64,000 nucleotides of DNA from NCBI RefSeq assembly GCF_034555375.1, contig NZ_CP140706.1, positions 2,843,001-2,907,000 of the forward strand, in the 5' to 3' direction. Both the position numbers and the translations under genes were made by a program. Each line of letters opens with the position of its first letter. Positions within the stretch are counted from its first letter, which is position 1. Below are positions 1-7,795 of the stretch, one piece after another. Below the pieces are notes generated by a model that saw nothing but the letters and a program-made list of their open reading frames with translations, was not told the origin of the DNA and searched no databases. This stretch comes from Pseudomonas sp. B33.4. GTDB taxonomy: Bacteria; Pseudomonadota; Gammaproteobacteria; Pseudomonadales; Pseudomonadaceae.

Positions 1-28
1 GCTGACGTCTTCGTCGGAACGCCGCCCG

Positions 29-49
29 GAGCAAGCTTGCTCCCACAGG
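29..49. repeat. Single degenerate REP palindrome
   Basis: GGAGCAAGCTTGCTCCCACAGG is a short self-complementary sequence that matches the core of the REP repeats found elsewhere in the window. It is unpaired here and probably a relic. The rest of 1-218 holds only the REP pair at 91-179 and the tail of the kinase operon. Confidence 0.6.
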
Positions 50-90
50 TTTTTGTGGTGTGAACACGTTATCTGTCCACACAGATCCCC

Positions 91-179
91 TGTAGGAGTG
101 AGCCTGCTCGCGATGGCGCCAGGTCAGTCAATTCATCTGTGGCTGACACTCCGCTATCGCGAGCAGGCTCACTCCTACA
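91..179. repeat. REP pair (REPIN), TGTAGGAGTGAGCC type
   Basis: Two REP sequences in inverted orientation (TGTAGGAGTGAGCCTGCTCG and its complement) enclose a spacer of about 40 bp. The pair lies downstream of the hybrid kinase, where such elements often sit at 3' ends of Pseudomonas operons. Sibling copies occur at 7696, 21845, 40432, 49536 and 52919. Confidence 0.9.
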
Positions 180-218
180 TTAGATCTGTGTTCGACATTA
201 ATCCCTGTGAAGCTGTGG

Positions 219-2162
219 TCAGGCACCATCGAGGGTGCGGCGGACCTTGTCGAGTAGCTCACTGATCTGGAACGGCTTGACCAGCATGTCCATGCCACTG
301 CCCAGAAACACCTGGCGGTTGATCGCCGTTTCCGCATACCCGGTCATGAACAGAATCGGCAATCCGTCACGCCAGCCTCGCGCAACATCTGCCAATTCCC
401 GACCGCTCATGCGCGGCAGGCCGACGTCGGTCAGCAGGAGGTTGATCGACGGATCATTCTGCAATCGCTCCAGCGCCGTTTCGATATCCGCCGCCTGGGT
501 GCAGCGATAACCCGCGTCCTCCAGCACTTCGGTGACAAACATGCGCACCGACGGCATGTCCTCGACTATCAGCACATGCTCACCGGTGCCTTGCGGATCG
601 ACCACGGGTGGGGGGATGTCGGCACCGGTCGGGTCGGTGGTGGCCGGCAACATGATCGTCACTTCGGTGCCGCGCCGGGCGACACTGCGGATGTGCGCGT
701 CGCCACCCGATTGGCGGGCAAAGCCATAGATCGTCGATAACCCCAGCCCGGTGCCTTGGCCCAACGGTTTGGTGGTGAAAAACGGATCGAAGACTTTATC
801 GATGACGTTGTGCTCGATCCCGGTTCCGTCGTCACGCACTGACAGTGCCACGTAAGCGCCGTCGGCCAGATTCGGATCGCCATGGGAATAGGCGGCGTAG
901 GTGCTGACCCAGATATTGCCGCCCGCCGGCAGCGCATCGCGGGCGTTGATCACCAGATTCAATACCGCGCTTTCCAGCTGCACCGGGTCGACCAGGGCGA
1001 TCGCCGGTTTGTTGGTCAGCTCAAGCTTGAGGCTGATGCGTTCACCGATGGTGCGCATCAGCAGTTCTTCCAGCGAACGCACGTGATCGTTGATGTCCAC
1101 CGGCCGCGTATCCAGCGGTTGCTGACGGGCGAAGGCCAGCAAACGATGGGTGAGGGACGCCGCGCTCATCGCTGAATTCAGCGCCGCTTCAGAATAAAAC
1201 TGCACCTTGTCCAGACGTTGATCGGCGACACGCTTCTGGATCAACTCCAGGCTGGTGATGATCCCGGTCAGCAGGTTGTTGAAGTCATGGGCGATGCCGC
1301 CGGTGAGCTTGCCTAGCGCATCCATTTTCTGCACTTGCAGCAATTGCGCCTCGGCCCGTACGCGTTCGGCGGTTTCCTTGGCCAGTTGCGTGGTGGTGTC
1401 GTCCAGACGGGCCAGATGCGAGCGCTCGCGATGACGGTGTTCGGTGACGTCTTCGACAAATACCAGGCTCAGTTCGGGCGTGCGGTACGGCGAAATCTGC
1501 CACTCGGTTTCACGAATCTCACCCTGCACGCGCATGTTCAGCGTGCCTTTCCAGCGCTCGCCATCGACCAGGCGCAGGCGCAGCTCGTTGAGAATTGCGC
1601 TTTGATCGTCGGCAAAGCATTCGCGCAGGGTTTGCGGGTCCTGATTGTCGAGGATCAGTTGTGCGAAGGCGTGGTTGCATTCGTGCACTTTCAAATGTGC
1701 ATCAAGCACCGCAATCGGCGCAGACACATTGACGAAAATCTCGCGGAACCGCGCCTCGCTTTCACGCAGGGCATTTTCCGTGTCGCGTACCCGCAACAGC
1801 GTGCGCAGGGTGGCCAGCAGCACATCCGGGTCGACCGGGTGAATCAGGTAGGCATCGGCACCGGCGTCGAGGCCGGTGATGATGTCACCGGTCTGGATCG
1901 ACGCGGCGGAGACATGGATTACCGGCAGCAGCGCCGTGCGTGTGTCAGCACGCAGGATACGCACGATGTCGAAACCGCTCATGTCCGGCAGATTGACGTC
2001 GAGGATCAACGCGTCGAGCGTTTCGCTGTCAATCAGCGCCAGCCCCTCACCGCCGGTGCCGGCTTCCAGCACCTCGTAACCGTGCCGCTCCAGCCGTCGA
2101 CGCAGGGCGTAGCGGGTGGCGACGTTGTCGTCGACGATCAACAGGCGGATGTCACGTTTCAT
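219..2162 (-). CDS. Hybrid sensor kinase / response regulator (REC-PAS-HisKA-HATPase-REC)
   Basis: This 647-residue cytoplasmic phosphorelay protein has no membrane segment. An N-terminal receiver domain carries DD at 11-12 and the likely phospho-acceptor Asp at about 55 (ILDVNLPD). A PAS-like domain follows (about 135-250), then a HisKA domain with LTGGIAHDFNN, an ATPase domain with DDGTGI and GTGLGLS, and a C-terminal receiver with LLTDVGLPRMSG. The reading frame continues upstream into the kinase gene, but the ATG at 2162 begins a clean receiver domain and overlaps the preceding stop by 11 bp, so I chose it. It is the last gene of the stressosome operon. The inferred role is output of the RsbRST module, either by phosphotransfer or by control of a partner regulator. 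Confidence 0.88.
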   Translation of the reverse strand: MKRDIRLLIVDDNVATRYALRRRLERHGYEVLEAGTGGEGLALIDSETLDALILDVNLPDMSGFDIVRILRADTRTALLPVIHVSAASIQTGDIITGLDAGADAYLIHPVDPDVLLATLRTLLRVRDTENALRESEARFREIFVNVSAPIAVLDAHLKVHECNHAFAQLILDNQDPQTLRECFADDQSAILNELRLRLVDGERWKGTLNMRVQGEIRETEWQISPYRTPELSLVFVEDVTEHRHRERSHLARLDDTTTQLAKETAERVRAEAQLLQVQKMDALGKLTGGIAHDFNNLLTGIITSLELIQKRVADQRLDKVQFYSEAALNSAMSAASLTHRLLAFARQQPLDTRPVDINDHVRSLEELLMRTIGERISLKLELTNKPAIALVDPVQLESAVLNLVINARDALPAGGNIWVSTYAAYSHGDPNLADGAYVALSVRDDGTGIEHNVIDKVFDPFFTTKPLGQGTGLGLSTIYGFARQSGGDAHIRSVARRGTEVTIMLPATTDPTGADIPPPVVDPQGTGEHVLIVEDMPSVRMFVTEVLEDAGYRCTQAADIETALERLQNDPSINLLLTDVGLPRMSGRELADVARGWRDGLPILFMTGYAETAINRQVFLGSGMDMLVKPFQISELLDKVRRTLDGA

Positions 2163-3027
2163 CGACGTTCTCCAGAGCGATCGCCAGTGGAATGACCACG
2201 AAGAAGGTCGAGCCAACCCCCGGCGTGCTTTCCAGCCCGACTTCACCGCCGAGCAGGGCCGCGAAGCGTTTGCACAGTGACAGGCCCAGCCCGGTGCCGC
2301 GCAGACGTTTCTGCAGCGGCGAGTCGACCTGGGAAAAGTCCTCGAACAATGCACCATGCAACTCCGCAGCGATACCGATTCCGGTGTCGCTGACGGCAAA
2401 ACGGATCTTGTCCACGCCTTCGAGGCGCGCCGACACCCGCACTTCGCCACGGGTGGTGAACTTCAGCGAATTGGAAATGAAGTTACGCAAGATCTGCGCG
2501 AGTTTCTTGTCATCGGTGTACAGGCGCGGCAAGCCGCCGGGTTCTTCAAAGATCAGATCCACCGCAGTGGCATCGACAATCGGCCGGAACATCCCGCGCA
2601 GCGCGGAGAACAGGTCGAACATGTCGAACCACGCCGGGGAAATGGTGATGCGCCCGGCCTCGATCTTCGCCAGGTCGAGCAGGTCATCGACCATGTCGCT
2701 GAGCTCGCGTGCCGCCGTGCTGACGAACGCCACCTGTTTGTGCTGCTCGGGACTGAGCGGGCCGTCGAGCTCGTCGGCGAGCAGGCTGTTGATGCTGAGG
2801 ATCGAGCCTAAAGGCGTGCGGAATTCGTGGCTCATGTAGGACAGGAATCGGCTTTTGAGATCCGAGGCCTGACGCAATTGCTCGGCCTGAGTGTCGAGCT
2901 CGGCGTACAGCGCGAGCACGCCCTGATTGGTTTCATCGAGTTCTTCGCGCAGTGCGGCGGATTCGCTCTGCAACTGCGCAATCAACGCGGTCTGTTCGGC
3001 GCTGCTCAAAATCGGTGACTCAGCCAT
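2152..3027 (-). CDS. Soluble sensor histidine kinase
   Basis: A 291-residue kinase begins with a predicted coiled coil (about 10-60) and no transmembrane helix. The H box SYMSHEFRTPLGS gives His67 as the phosphorylation site. The N box NFISNSLKF, D box DTGIGI and G box GTGLGLSLC complete a HisKA-HATPase unit. It lacks its own receiver and would need a partner; the hybrid encoded next, overlapping it by 11 bp, is the obvious one. Its ATG overlaps the stop of the upstream phosphatase gene by 8 bp, which points to translational coupling. With no visible sensor domain, it probably takes its input from the stressosome proteins of the same operon. Confidence 0.88.
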   Translation of the reverse strand: MAESPILSSAEQTALIAQLQSESAALREELDETNQGVLALYAELDTQAEQLRQASDLKSRFLSYMSHEFRTPLGSILSINSLLADELDGPLSPEQHKQVAFVSTAARELSDMVDDLLDLAKIEAGRITISPAWFDMFDLFSALRGMFRPIVDATAVDLIFEEPGGLPRLYTDDKKLAQILRNFISNSLKFTTRGEVRVSARLEGVDKIRFAVSDTGIGIAAELHGALFEDFSQVDSPLQKRLRGTGLGLSLCKRFAALLGGEVGLESTPGVGSTFFVVIPLAIALENVDET

Positions 3028-4036
3028 GGGCGGCCTCCAGGGCAACGACCAATACTGTTGCATCGTCACGCCCGCGACTGAAGTCGCGGTGCAGGACGCT
3101 GGCTATCACAGCGGGGTGGCGATGCACCAGGCCGGGGTAGTCTTGTAGATTCCAACGGGACTGCAAGCCGTCGCTGTACATGATCAATAGATGTCCGTTC
3201 ACGTGAGCATAGTCAAAGGGCCGGGCTTTTCGGTATTGCACGCCGACGATACCTGGGTGCGAGGCCAGACCGCGCGATTTGTCAGCGGCGATCAGGCTGG
3301 CGCCAATATTGCCCACGCCAGCGAAGGTCAGGCTGTCGCGCCTGCCGTCGAACTGGGTAAACGCGACGGCACCGCCACGAGTGCCGATCATGTCGCGGTG
3401 CATGTCTTCCATCAGCATCACCGGATCGGCAAACGGAGCCAGGGCAAAGGTCTGCGCCCCCGCACGACCGGCGCGTTCGGCTTCCTCGCCATGCCCGAGG
3501 CCATCGATCACCAGCGCGCTGATGCTGGCGCCTTCATACTTCAGGTGCCAAACGTCACCGCACGCCGGATCGTTGTGCAACGAGTGCTGGCTGACGCCAT
3601 AACGGATATCCGGATCGCGGTCCGTGCGCGGGTAAAGACGCGCCAACAGTACCGCGCCACGGGCGTCGGCATAGACGTCAAATACTTCGGTCTGCCGCGA
3701 AACTGCACCGAGGCCGATCCCCTGCGTGCCGCCCGTGGAGAATCCGTCGGCCATGCAGGCCTCCAGATCAAAGCCCTGAGCGCGATCCACCGCGAGCATC
3801 TCGATGCCGAAACCCGTAGGCCGTGGTAATACCCGAAGATGCAGTGCGCCGTGAGTGGCATGTTTGAGCACATTGCTCGCCAGTTCAGTGGCAACCAACG
3901 CGACACGCCCGGCATCGCGCTCATCAAAGCCATGCTGTTCAGCGAGTTGCTGCGCGGTGCGCCGGGCATAACCGATCTGACTGCTGTCTTCGATTGGCAG
4001 AACCTGAGTCAACGTCCCCACGATATTCATGTCCAT
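3020..4036 (-). CDS. ATPase-SpoIIE phosphatase fusion (RsbX-like feedback phosphatase)
   Basis: The protein has 338 residues in two parts. Residues 1-130 form an anti-sigma-type ATPase domain (VALVATELASNVLKH, GTQGIGLGAVSRQ). Residues about 145-338 form a SpoIIE/PP2C phosphatase domain (LVIDGLGHGEEA, FAGVGNIGAS, YSDGLQSRW, GRDDATVLVV). Classical RsbX has only the second part, so the fused ATPase is notable, though such fusions are known in Gram-negative stressosome loci. It probably removes phosphate from RsbR and RsbS to reset the complex. An alternative ATG at 4030 overlaps the upstream stop as ATGA and may be the true start. Confidence 0.85.
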   Translation of the reverse strand: MDMNIVGTLTQVLPIEDSSQIGYARRTAQQLAEQHGFDERDAGRVALVATELASNVLKHATHGALHLRVLPRPTGFGIEMLAVDRAQGFDLEACMADGFSTGGTQGIGLGAVSRQTEVFDVYADARGAVLLARLYPRTDRDPDIRYGVSQHSLHNDPACGDVWHLKYEGASISALVIDGLGHGEEAERAGRAGAQTFALAPFADPVMLMEDMHRDMIGTRGGAVAFTQFDGRRDSLTFAGVGNIGASLIAADKSRGLASHPGIVGVQYRKARPFDYAHVNGHLLIMYSDGLQSRWNLQDYPGLVHRHPAVIASVLHRDFSRGRDDATVLVVALEAAHG

Positions 4037-4431
4037 CGGGTGATCGTTATGCGTGTGCCTTTGCCGGGCTCGGTGTCGAGTTCGAACTCTTCGACCAGCC
4101 GTTTTGCGCCGGTCAGGCCCAGCCCCATGCCGCTGCCGGACGTCCAGCCATCGGTCATCGCCAGCTTGATGTCGGCGATGCCCGGCCCTTCATCACGAAA
4201 CGTCAGGCGCAGACCGACCTTGTGATCCTCATCGAGAATCTGCCAGTCCATGTCGCCGCCGCCCCCGTAAACCATGGTGTTGCGCGCCAGTTCGCTGACC
4301 GCCGTGACCATTTTCGTCAGGTCGATCAGGCGCATGCCGCATTCGGTGGCCAGTTTGCGTGCTGTCTGGCGCGCGAGCACGACATCCTGCTCGATGTGAA
4401 TGGGTTGAGTACCGCTGCTGCGAACGGTCAT
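4027..4431 (-). CDS. rsbT: RsbT-type switch protein kinase
   Basis: This 134-residue protein is a GHKL-fold serine/threonine kinase of the RsbT type. It shows SELARNTMVYGGGG (N box), RDEGPGIAD and GSGMGLGLTGAKRLVEEF (G boxes). In known stressosomes RsbT is held by RsbR and RsbS, phosphorylates both under stress, and is then released to activate a downstream partner. The order R-S-T-X here matches those loci. Its ATG overlaps the rsbS stop by 4 bp. Confidence 0.9.
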   Translation of the reverse strand: MTVRSSGTQPIHIEQDVVLARQTARKLATECGMRLIDLTKMVTAVSELARNTMVYGGGGDMDWQILDEDHKVGLRLTFRDEGPGIADIKLAMTDGWTSGSGMGLGLTGAKRLVEEFELDTEPGKGTRITITRWT

Positions 4432-4790
4432 TGCCGGTCTACTCGTTCCTGCAACAGCTTCATCCCGCGCTCGACGTTCAATGCCGTGCTGACCCCGGGC
4501 AGGGTCAGGCCGAGTTCGACCAGGGTGATCGCCACCGCCGGCTGCATGCCGACCAGCATGGTTTCGGCGTCCATGATTTTCGACAGGCCGGAGATCGTGC
4601 TGATCATCCGGCCAATGAACGAGTCGACCATGTCCAGCGCCGAGATGTCGATCAGCACGCCCCGCGCCGAGGTCTTGCTGATGCGCTCGGACAAGTCGTC
4701 CTGCAGGGTGAGGGCGAGCTGGTCATGCATATCGACCTGAATGGTCACCAGCAGGAACTTGCCCATCTGGAGAATCGGGATACGTTCCAT
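4428..4790 (-). CDS. rsbS: RsbS-type single-domain STAS protein
   Basis: A 120-residue STAS domain begins MERIPILQMGKFLLVTIQ, the usual N-terminus of RsbS. The segment DISALDMVDSFIGRMI holds Ser57, which aligns with the serine that RsbT phosphorylates in Bacillus. RsbS is the core scaffold that sequesters RsbT. The open frame extends far upstream, but that part lies inside rsbR in another frame and does not look like protein, so I start at the ATG at 4790, 2 bp after the rsbR stop. Confidence 0.9.
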   Translation of the reverse strand: MERIPILQMGKFLLVTIQVDMHDQLALTLQDDLSERISKTSARGVLIDISALDMVDSFIGRMISTISGLSKIMDAETMLVGMQPAVAITLVELGLTLPGVSTALNVERGMKLLQERVDRQ

Positions 4791-4792
4791 GC

Positions 4793-5644
4793 TTATACCG
4801 TCTTGACGAGGCTGACACCCAGACGGGTCAGGGCCAGTTTCAATGCGTCGGCCAGATTGGCCTTGGTCACCACGCCTTGCAGGTCGAGACCGAGGTGGAC
4901 GATGGTTTGCGCGATTTGCGGACGCACACCGCTGATGATGCAGTCGGCGCCCATCAGGCGGATCGCGGTGACGGTTTTCAACAGGTGCTGGGCGACGAGG
5001 GTATCGACGGTCGGCACGCCGGTGATGTCGATGATGGCGATTTCCGAACCCGTGTCGACGATGCGTTGCAGCAGCGACTCCATCACCACTTGCGTGCGCT
5101 GCGAGTCGAGGGTGCCGATCATCGGCAGCGCGAGCACGCCGTCCCACAGCTTGACCACCGGGGTCGACAGCTCCAGCAGTTCTTCCTGCTGACGCTTGAT
5201 CACCGCTTCGCGGGATTTCTGGAAGGTGCGGATGGTGTGCATGCCGAAGGCGTCGAGCAGCTCGGAGATTTCCCAGAGTTGTTCGGCGAGCAGCGCAGGC
5301 TGATCTTTGTAATGGCTCTGCAGCAGGTTAAACAACGGGCCTTTGAGGGCGAAGATAAAACTGGCGGTCTGTTGCGAATCCTGACCGAGCAGGGCGCGGC
5401 TGTGGGACAGTTTTTCGAGGAACTGACGGGTGGTTTCCCAGCCCGGCGCGGCCACATTGGTGCCGTTGTCGTTTTGCAGACCACTGATCACCAGTTGCAG
5501 GAATTCGCCGGTTTGTTGCTGTATGTCGTGGTCTTTCAGATTGCGCGTGGCACCGCTGGCTTCCAGTCCGTTGACCCATTCACTCAGCAGTTGTGCTTGT
5601 TTGTTTTTCATCGCATCGAGTGTGCTGTTCTGCAGTGCTGCCAT
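4793..5644 (-). CDS. rsbR: RsbR-type stressosome sensor/scaffold (RsbRD-like N domain + STAS)
   Basis: The protein has 283 residues. Residues 1-150 are a helical sensor-like domain resembling the RsbRD N-terminal family rather than a recognisable haem globin or PAS. Residues about 155-283 form a STAS domain. GVPTVDTLVAQ carries Thr215, matching the RsbT target Thr in Bacillus RsbR. The second Bacillus target falls at IGTLDSQR, where Ser181 replaces Thr. The ATG at 5644 has GGAG 10 bp upstream and is preferred over a start 66 bp earlier. It is the first gene of the six-gene operon, and its promoter should lie in 5645-5890. The sensed stimulus cannot be read from the sequence. Confidence 0.85.
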   Translation of the reverse strand: MAALQNSTLDAMKNKQAQLLSEWVNGLEASGATRNLKDHDIQQQTGEFLQLVISGLQNDNGTNVAAPGWETTRQFLEKLSHSRALLGQDSQQTASFIFALKGPLFNLLQSHYKDQPALLAEQLWEISELLDAFGMHTIRTFQKSREAVIKRQQEELLELSTPVVKLWDGVLALPMIGTLDSQRTQVVMESLLQRIVDTGSEIAIIDITGVPTVDTLVAQHLLKTVTAIRLMGADCIISGVRPQIAQTIVHLGLDLQGVVTKANLADALKLALTRLGVSLVKTV

Positions 5645-5892
5645 GTGCCTGTTGCTCCGTCGCGAATTGGGGGGCGATCGTGAAAATGATCGCCGCGAAG
5701 TGATCGACATTTGCCGTTCGAAATAGTTGTTCGTTCATGCACGTATATTTTTGATCTGGCGCAAGGAACGTCCCGGTAACTCTAGTCGGCGTACCGGCGA
5801 GCGGCGATGTTTTGAACGTTGGCGCGCGGCAGGCTTCGAATCTTTGACACCCGGCGGATGTGCGCCGGGGGTGTTTGACCAACGAGGTGGCC

Positions 5893-6156
5893 ATGAACGA
5901 GCAAACGAAGCAGAGCCAATCTGGCGAACCGATCAATCGCAATGATCCGGCGATCGACCCGCAGGTGCCGGGGCAGCCGGCACCGACGCAGCAGCAGGGC
6001 GATGACGGTCAGGCGCAGAGTGCCGACCCGGCGGTGGATCAGAAGAACCAGCACACGGATAACGACAATGAGTTCAGTCCGGGCTTCGAACCGCAGCCGG
6101 ATCGGGCGAAACCGGGGGAGGATACGGATGCCGATATTGATACGGATGGCGGTTGA
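5893..6156 (+). CDS. Small acidic hypothetical protein
   Basis: An 87-residue, highly polar protein rich in Asp, Gln, Pro and Asn. It has no hydrophobic segment, cysteine or recognisable domain and is probably disordered. The ATG at 5893 follows a GAGGTGG ribosome site. It is divergent from the stressosome operon and ends just before an intrinsic terminator at 6173-6204. Similar small proteins are common in Pseudomonas, but I assign no function. Confidence 0.7.
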   Translation: MNEQTKQSQSGEPINRNDPAIDPQVPGQPAPTQQQGDDGQAQSADPAVDQKNQHTDNDNEFSPGFEPQPDRAKPGEDTDADIDTDGG

Positions 6157-6172
6157 TTTCGGCGGATATGAC

Positions 6173-6204
6173 AAGGCCGCATCTTATGGATGCGGCCTTT
6201 TTTT
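6173..6204 (+). terminator. Rho-independent terminator
   Basis: Inverted arms AAGGCCGCAT and ATGCGGCCTT close a 7-base loop and are followed by a run of T. It ends the transcript of the small acidic protein. Confidence 0.9.
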
Positions 6205-6237
6205 CGCTGGAGTCTGGTGGTGTGGCTGAGATCGATC

Positions 6238-6439
6238 CCCCTCACCCCAGCCCTCTCCCCCAAGGGGGCGAGGGGGAAGGGAGCCGATCTCGGTGCTTTT
6301 CAAAAATCAGGTTCAACTCGAGATTTCAAGTCAGGGACTGTTCAGAGCCTGAGTTCGACTCAAGATTTTCAAGTCGGCGTAACTCGAACATCCACCTCGG
6401 TCGGCTCCCTCTCCCTCCGGGAGAGGGCTGGGGTGAGGG
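6238..6439. repeat. CCCTCACC-bounded inverted element, copy A
   Basis: A 202 bp element has CCCTCACCCCAGCCCTCTCC at its left end and the matching complement GGCTGGGGTGAGGG at its right end. Each end also contains a small hairpin of CTCCC and GGGAG. This is one of five copies (others at 11035, 45273, 51017 and 62186). There is no coding potential; it looks like a non-autonomous mobile or REPIN-like element. Confidence 0.8.
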
Positions 6440-6447
6440 TAAAGCTT

Positions 6448-6969
6448 TTACTTGCTCGGATGCTTGGCCTGCAATTCTTTGGCAGCCGCGAGGTGTTTCT
6501 CCAGCGCCGGCAGCATTTTCTGCGCAAAGGCCTTCAGTTCAGGAGCGCCTTTGACCTTGTCATCGGTCACAGTATTGGCTTGTTTCTTGAACAGCTCGAT
6601 GGTCTCTTCGTGCGCCTTCACCTGATTGTTGGCGTACGCCGCGTCGAAAGACTCATCACGCACTTCAAGGATTTTTTCCTTGGCCTGTTTGACCAGCGTT
6701 GTGGTGTCCGGGACCTCGATGTCATTGGCCTTGGCAATGGTCGCCAGTTCATCGTTGGCTTTACCGTGATCGGTGATCATCATGTTGGCGAACGCCTTGA
6801 TGTCCGCCGATTGGCTCTTTTCCAGGGCTAAACGACTGGTTTCGATTTCGGCAATGCCACCGGCAGCGGCGTTATCGACAAAGTTGTTGTCCGTGGCGGC
6901 GAAAGCACTGCCCATGCCGCTGCTCAAAGCGACAGCCAAAACCAGATGACGCAGGTTGAATCCGTCCAT
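6448..6969 (-). CDS. DUF4142 exported protein
   Basis: A 173-residue protein starts with a signal peptide (LVLAVALSSGMGSAFA, cleavage near residue 24). An all-alpha DUF4142 domain follows, with a ferritin-like helical pattern: EIETSRLALEKS, FANMMITDHGKANDEL, HEETIELFKKQ. The ATG at 6969 has GGAG 10 bp upstream; the longer open frame adds non-protein-like sequence. The family is periplasmic and common in Proteobacteria, of uncertain function and sometimes stress-induced. It is divergent from the DUF465 gene. Confidence 0.85.
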   Translation of the reverse strand: MDGFNLRHLVLAVALSSGMGSAFAATDNNFVDNAAAGGIAEIETSRLALEKSQSADIKAFANMMITDHGKANDELATIAKANDIEVPDTTTLVKQAKEKILEVRDESFDAAYANNQVKAHEETIELFKKQANTVTDDKVKGAPELKAFAQKMLPALEKHLAAAKELQAKHPSK

Positions 6970-7173
6970 TGGTGTATCTCCACGCAGTTTTTTGTTGGGG
7001 TTATCCAATGGAGGCAACGCTGCGAATAAAGGTTTTATCGCATTTGCGACAGGGCGACGAACGGCCACCGCTGGTCTGACAGGTGGTCGACAGAACGGCT
7101 CAACCAAGGCCATTCTGATAACGGGCCAGCGCATCGGTCGTGCTGGCTGCCGATCAACTGACGGAGGTGTTCC

Positions 7174-7416
7174 ATGCCGGTGACCCATGATCTGTTACAG
7201 GATTTGAAGCTTACGAAGGAAGAGATCCAGCAAAAACGCACCGCGGATCCACATCTGGACGCACTGATCAACAAGTATTCCCAGGCGGACGCCGACGTGG
7301 TCAAGGCCGAGACAGCCACCTCGGATGCACCCAGCGATGACACGCTGAAAAAACTCAAAGAGAAGCGCTTGCAGGTCAAGGACAAGATCGTCGAGCAACT
7401 ACAGGCGCGATCCTGA
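7174..7416 (+). CDS. DUF465 (YdcH-type) small coiled-coil protein
   Basis: The 80-residue protein begins MPVTHDLLQDL and has the charged helical pattern of the DUF465 family: DPHLDALINKYSQADADV, LKKLKEKRLQVKDKI. Its ATG follows ACGGAGGTGTTCC, a strong ribosome site. It is cytoplasmic and probably a short coiled-coil. The function of the family is not established. Confidence 0.88.
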   Translation: MPVTHDLLQDLKLTKEEIQQKRTADPHLDALINKYSQADADVVKAETATSDAPSDDTLKKLKEKRLQVKDKIVEQLQARS

Positions 7417-7523
7417 TGGCCCATTGATCCGCCGACCTACGGTTGCGGATTGACTGGAACGACAGCCACGACCGGCACCTCGAATGTACAGAGTCTTCCA
7501 TCCGACTCATTGCGAGGTGCCTT

Positions 7524-7688
7524 ATGAACGATCCCAAATTCCCCAGTGAAGAGCAGGGCGCATTCGACCCGGTTCCCACGCATCCCGAACCCAACAGCCC
7601 GGCGCATACCACGGCCAATCCCGAAGAGCCGGATGAGGATCTGCCTGAAGACGAAGATCCGGACAAGTTCGATAAATCGAGTAACTGA
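7524..7688 (+). CDS. Small acidic hypothetical protein
   Basis: A 54-residue Pro/Asp/Glu-rich protein (PEEPDEDLPEDEDPDKFD) with no hydrophobic or cysteine-containing segment, probably disordered. The ATG at 7524 has GCGAGGTG upstream; an in-frame start 81 bp earlier lacks one. It lies 107 bp after the DUF465 gene and just before a REP pair. It is not recognised beyond being a Pseudomonas-type small acidic protein. Confidence 0.65.
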   Translation: MNDPKFPSEEQGAFDPVPTHPEPNSPAHTTANPEEPDEDLPEDEDPDKFDKSSN

Positions 7689-7695
7689 CAGACCG

Positions 7696-7765
7696 CATTC
7701 GCGAGCAGGCTCGCTCCCACAGTTGAAACGCATTCCCCTGTAGGAGTGAGCCTGCTCGCGATGGC
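7696..7765. repeat. REP pair (REPIN)
   Basis: GCGAGCAGGCTCGCTCCCAC and TAGGAGTGAGCCTGCTCGCG lie in inverted orientation with a spacer of about 18 bp. The two halves belong to different subtypes (GTGGGAGCGAGCC and GTAGGAGTGAGCC). The pair sits between convergent genes. Confidence 0.88.
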
Positions 7766-7795
7766 GTCAGCCCCTTCAACACAAAACTTTCAGAT

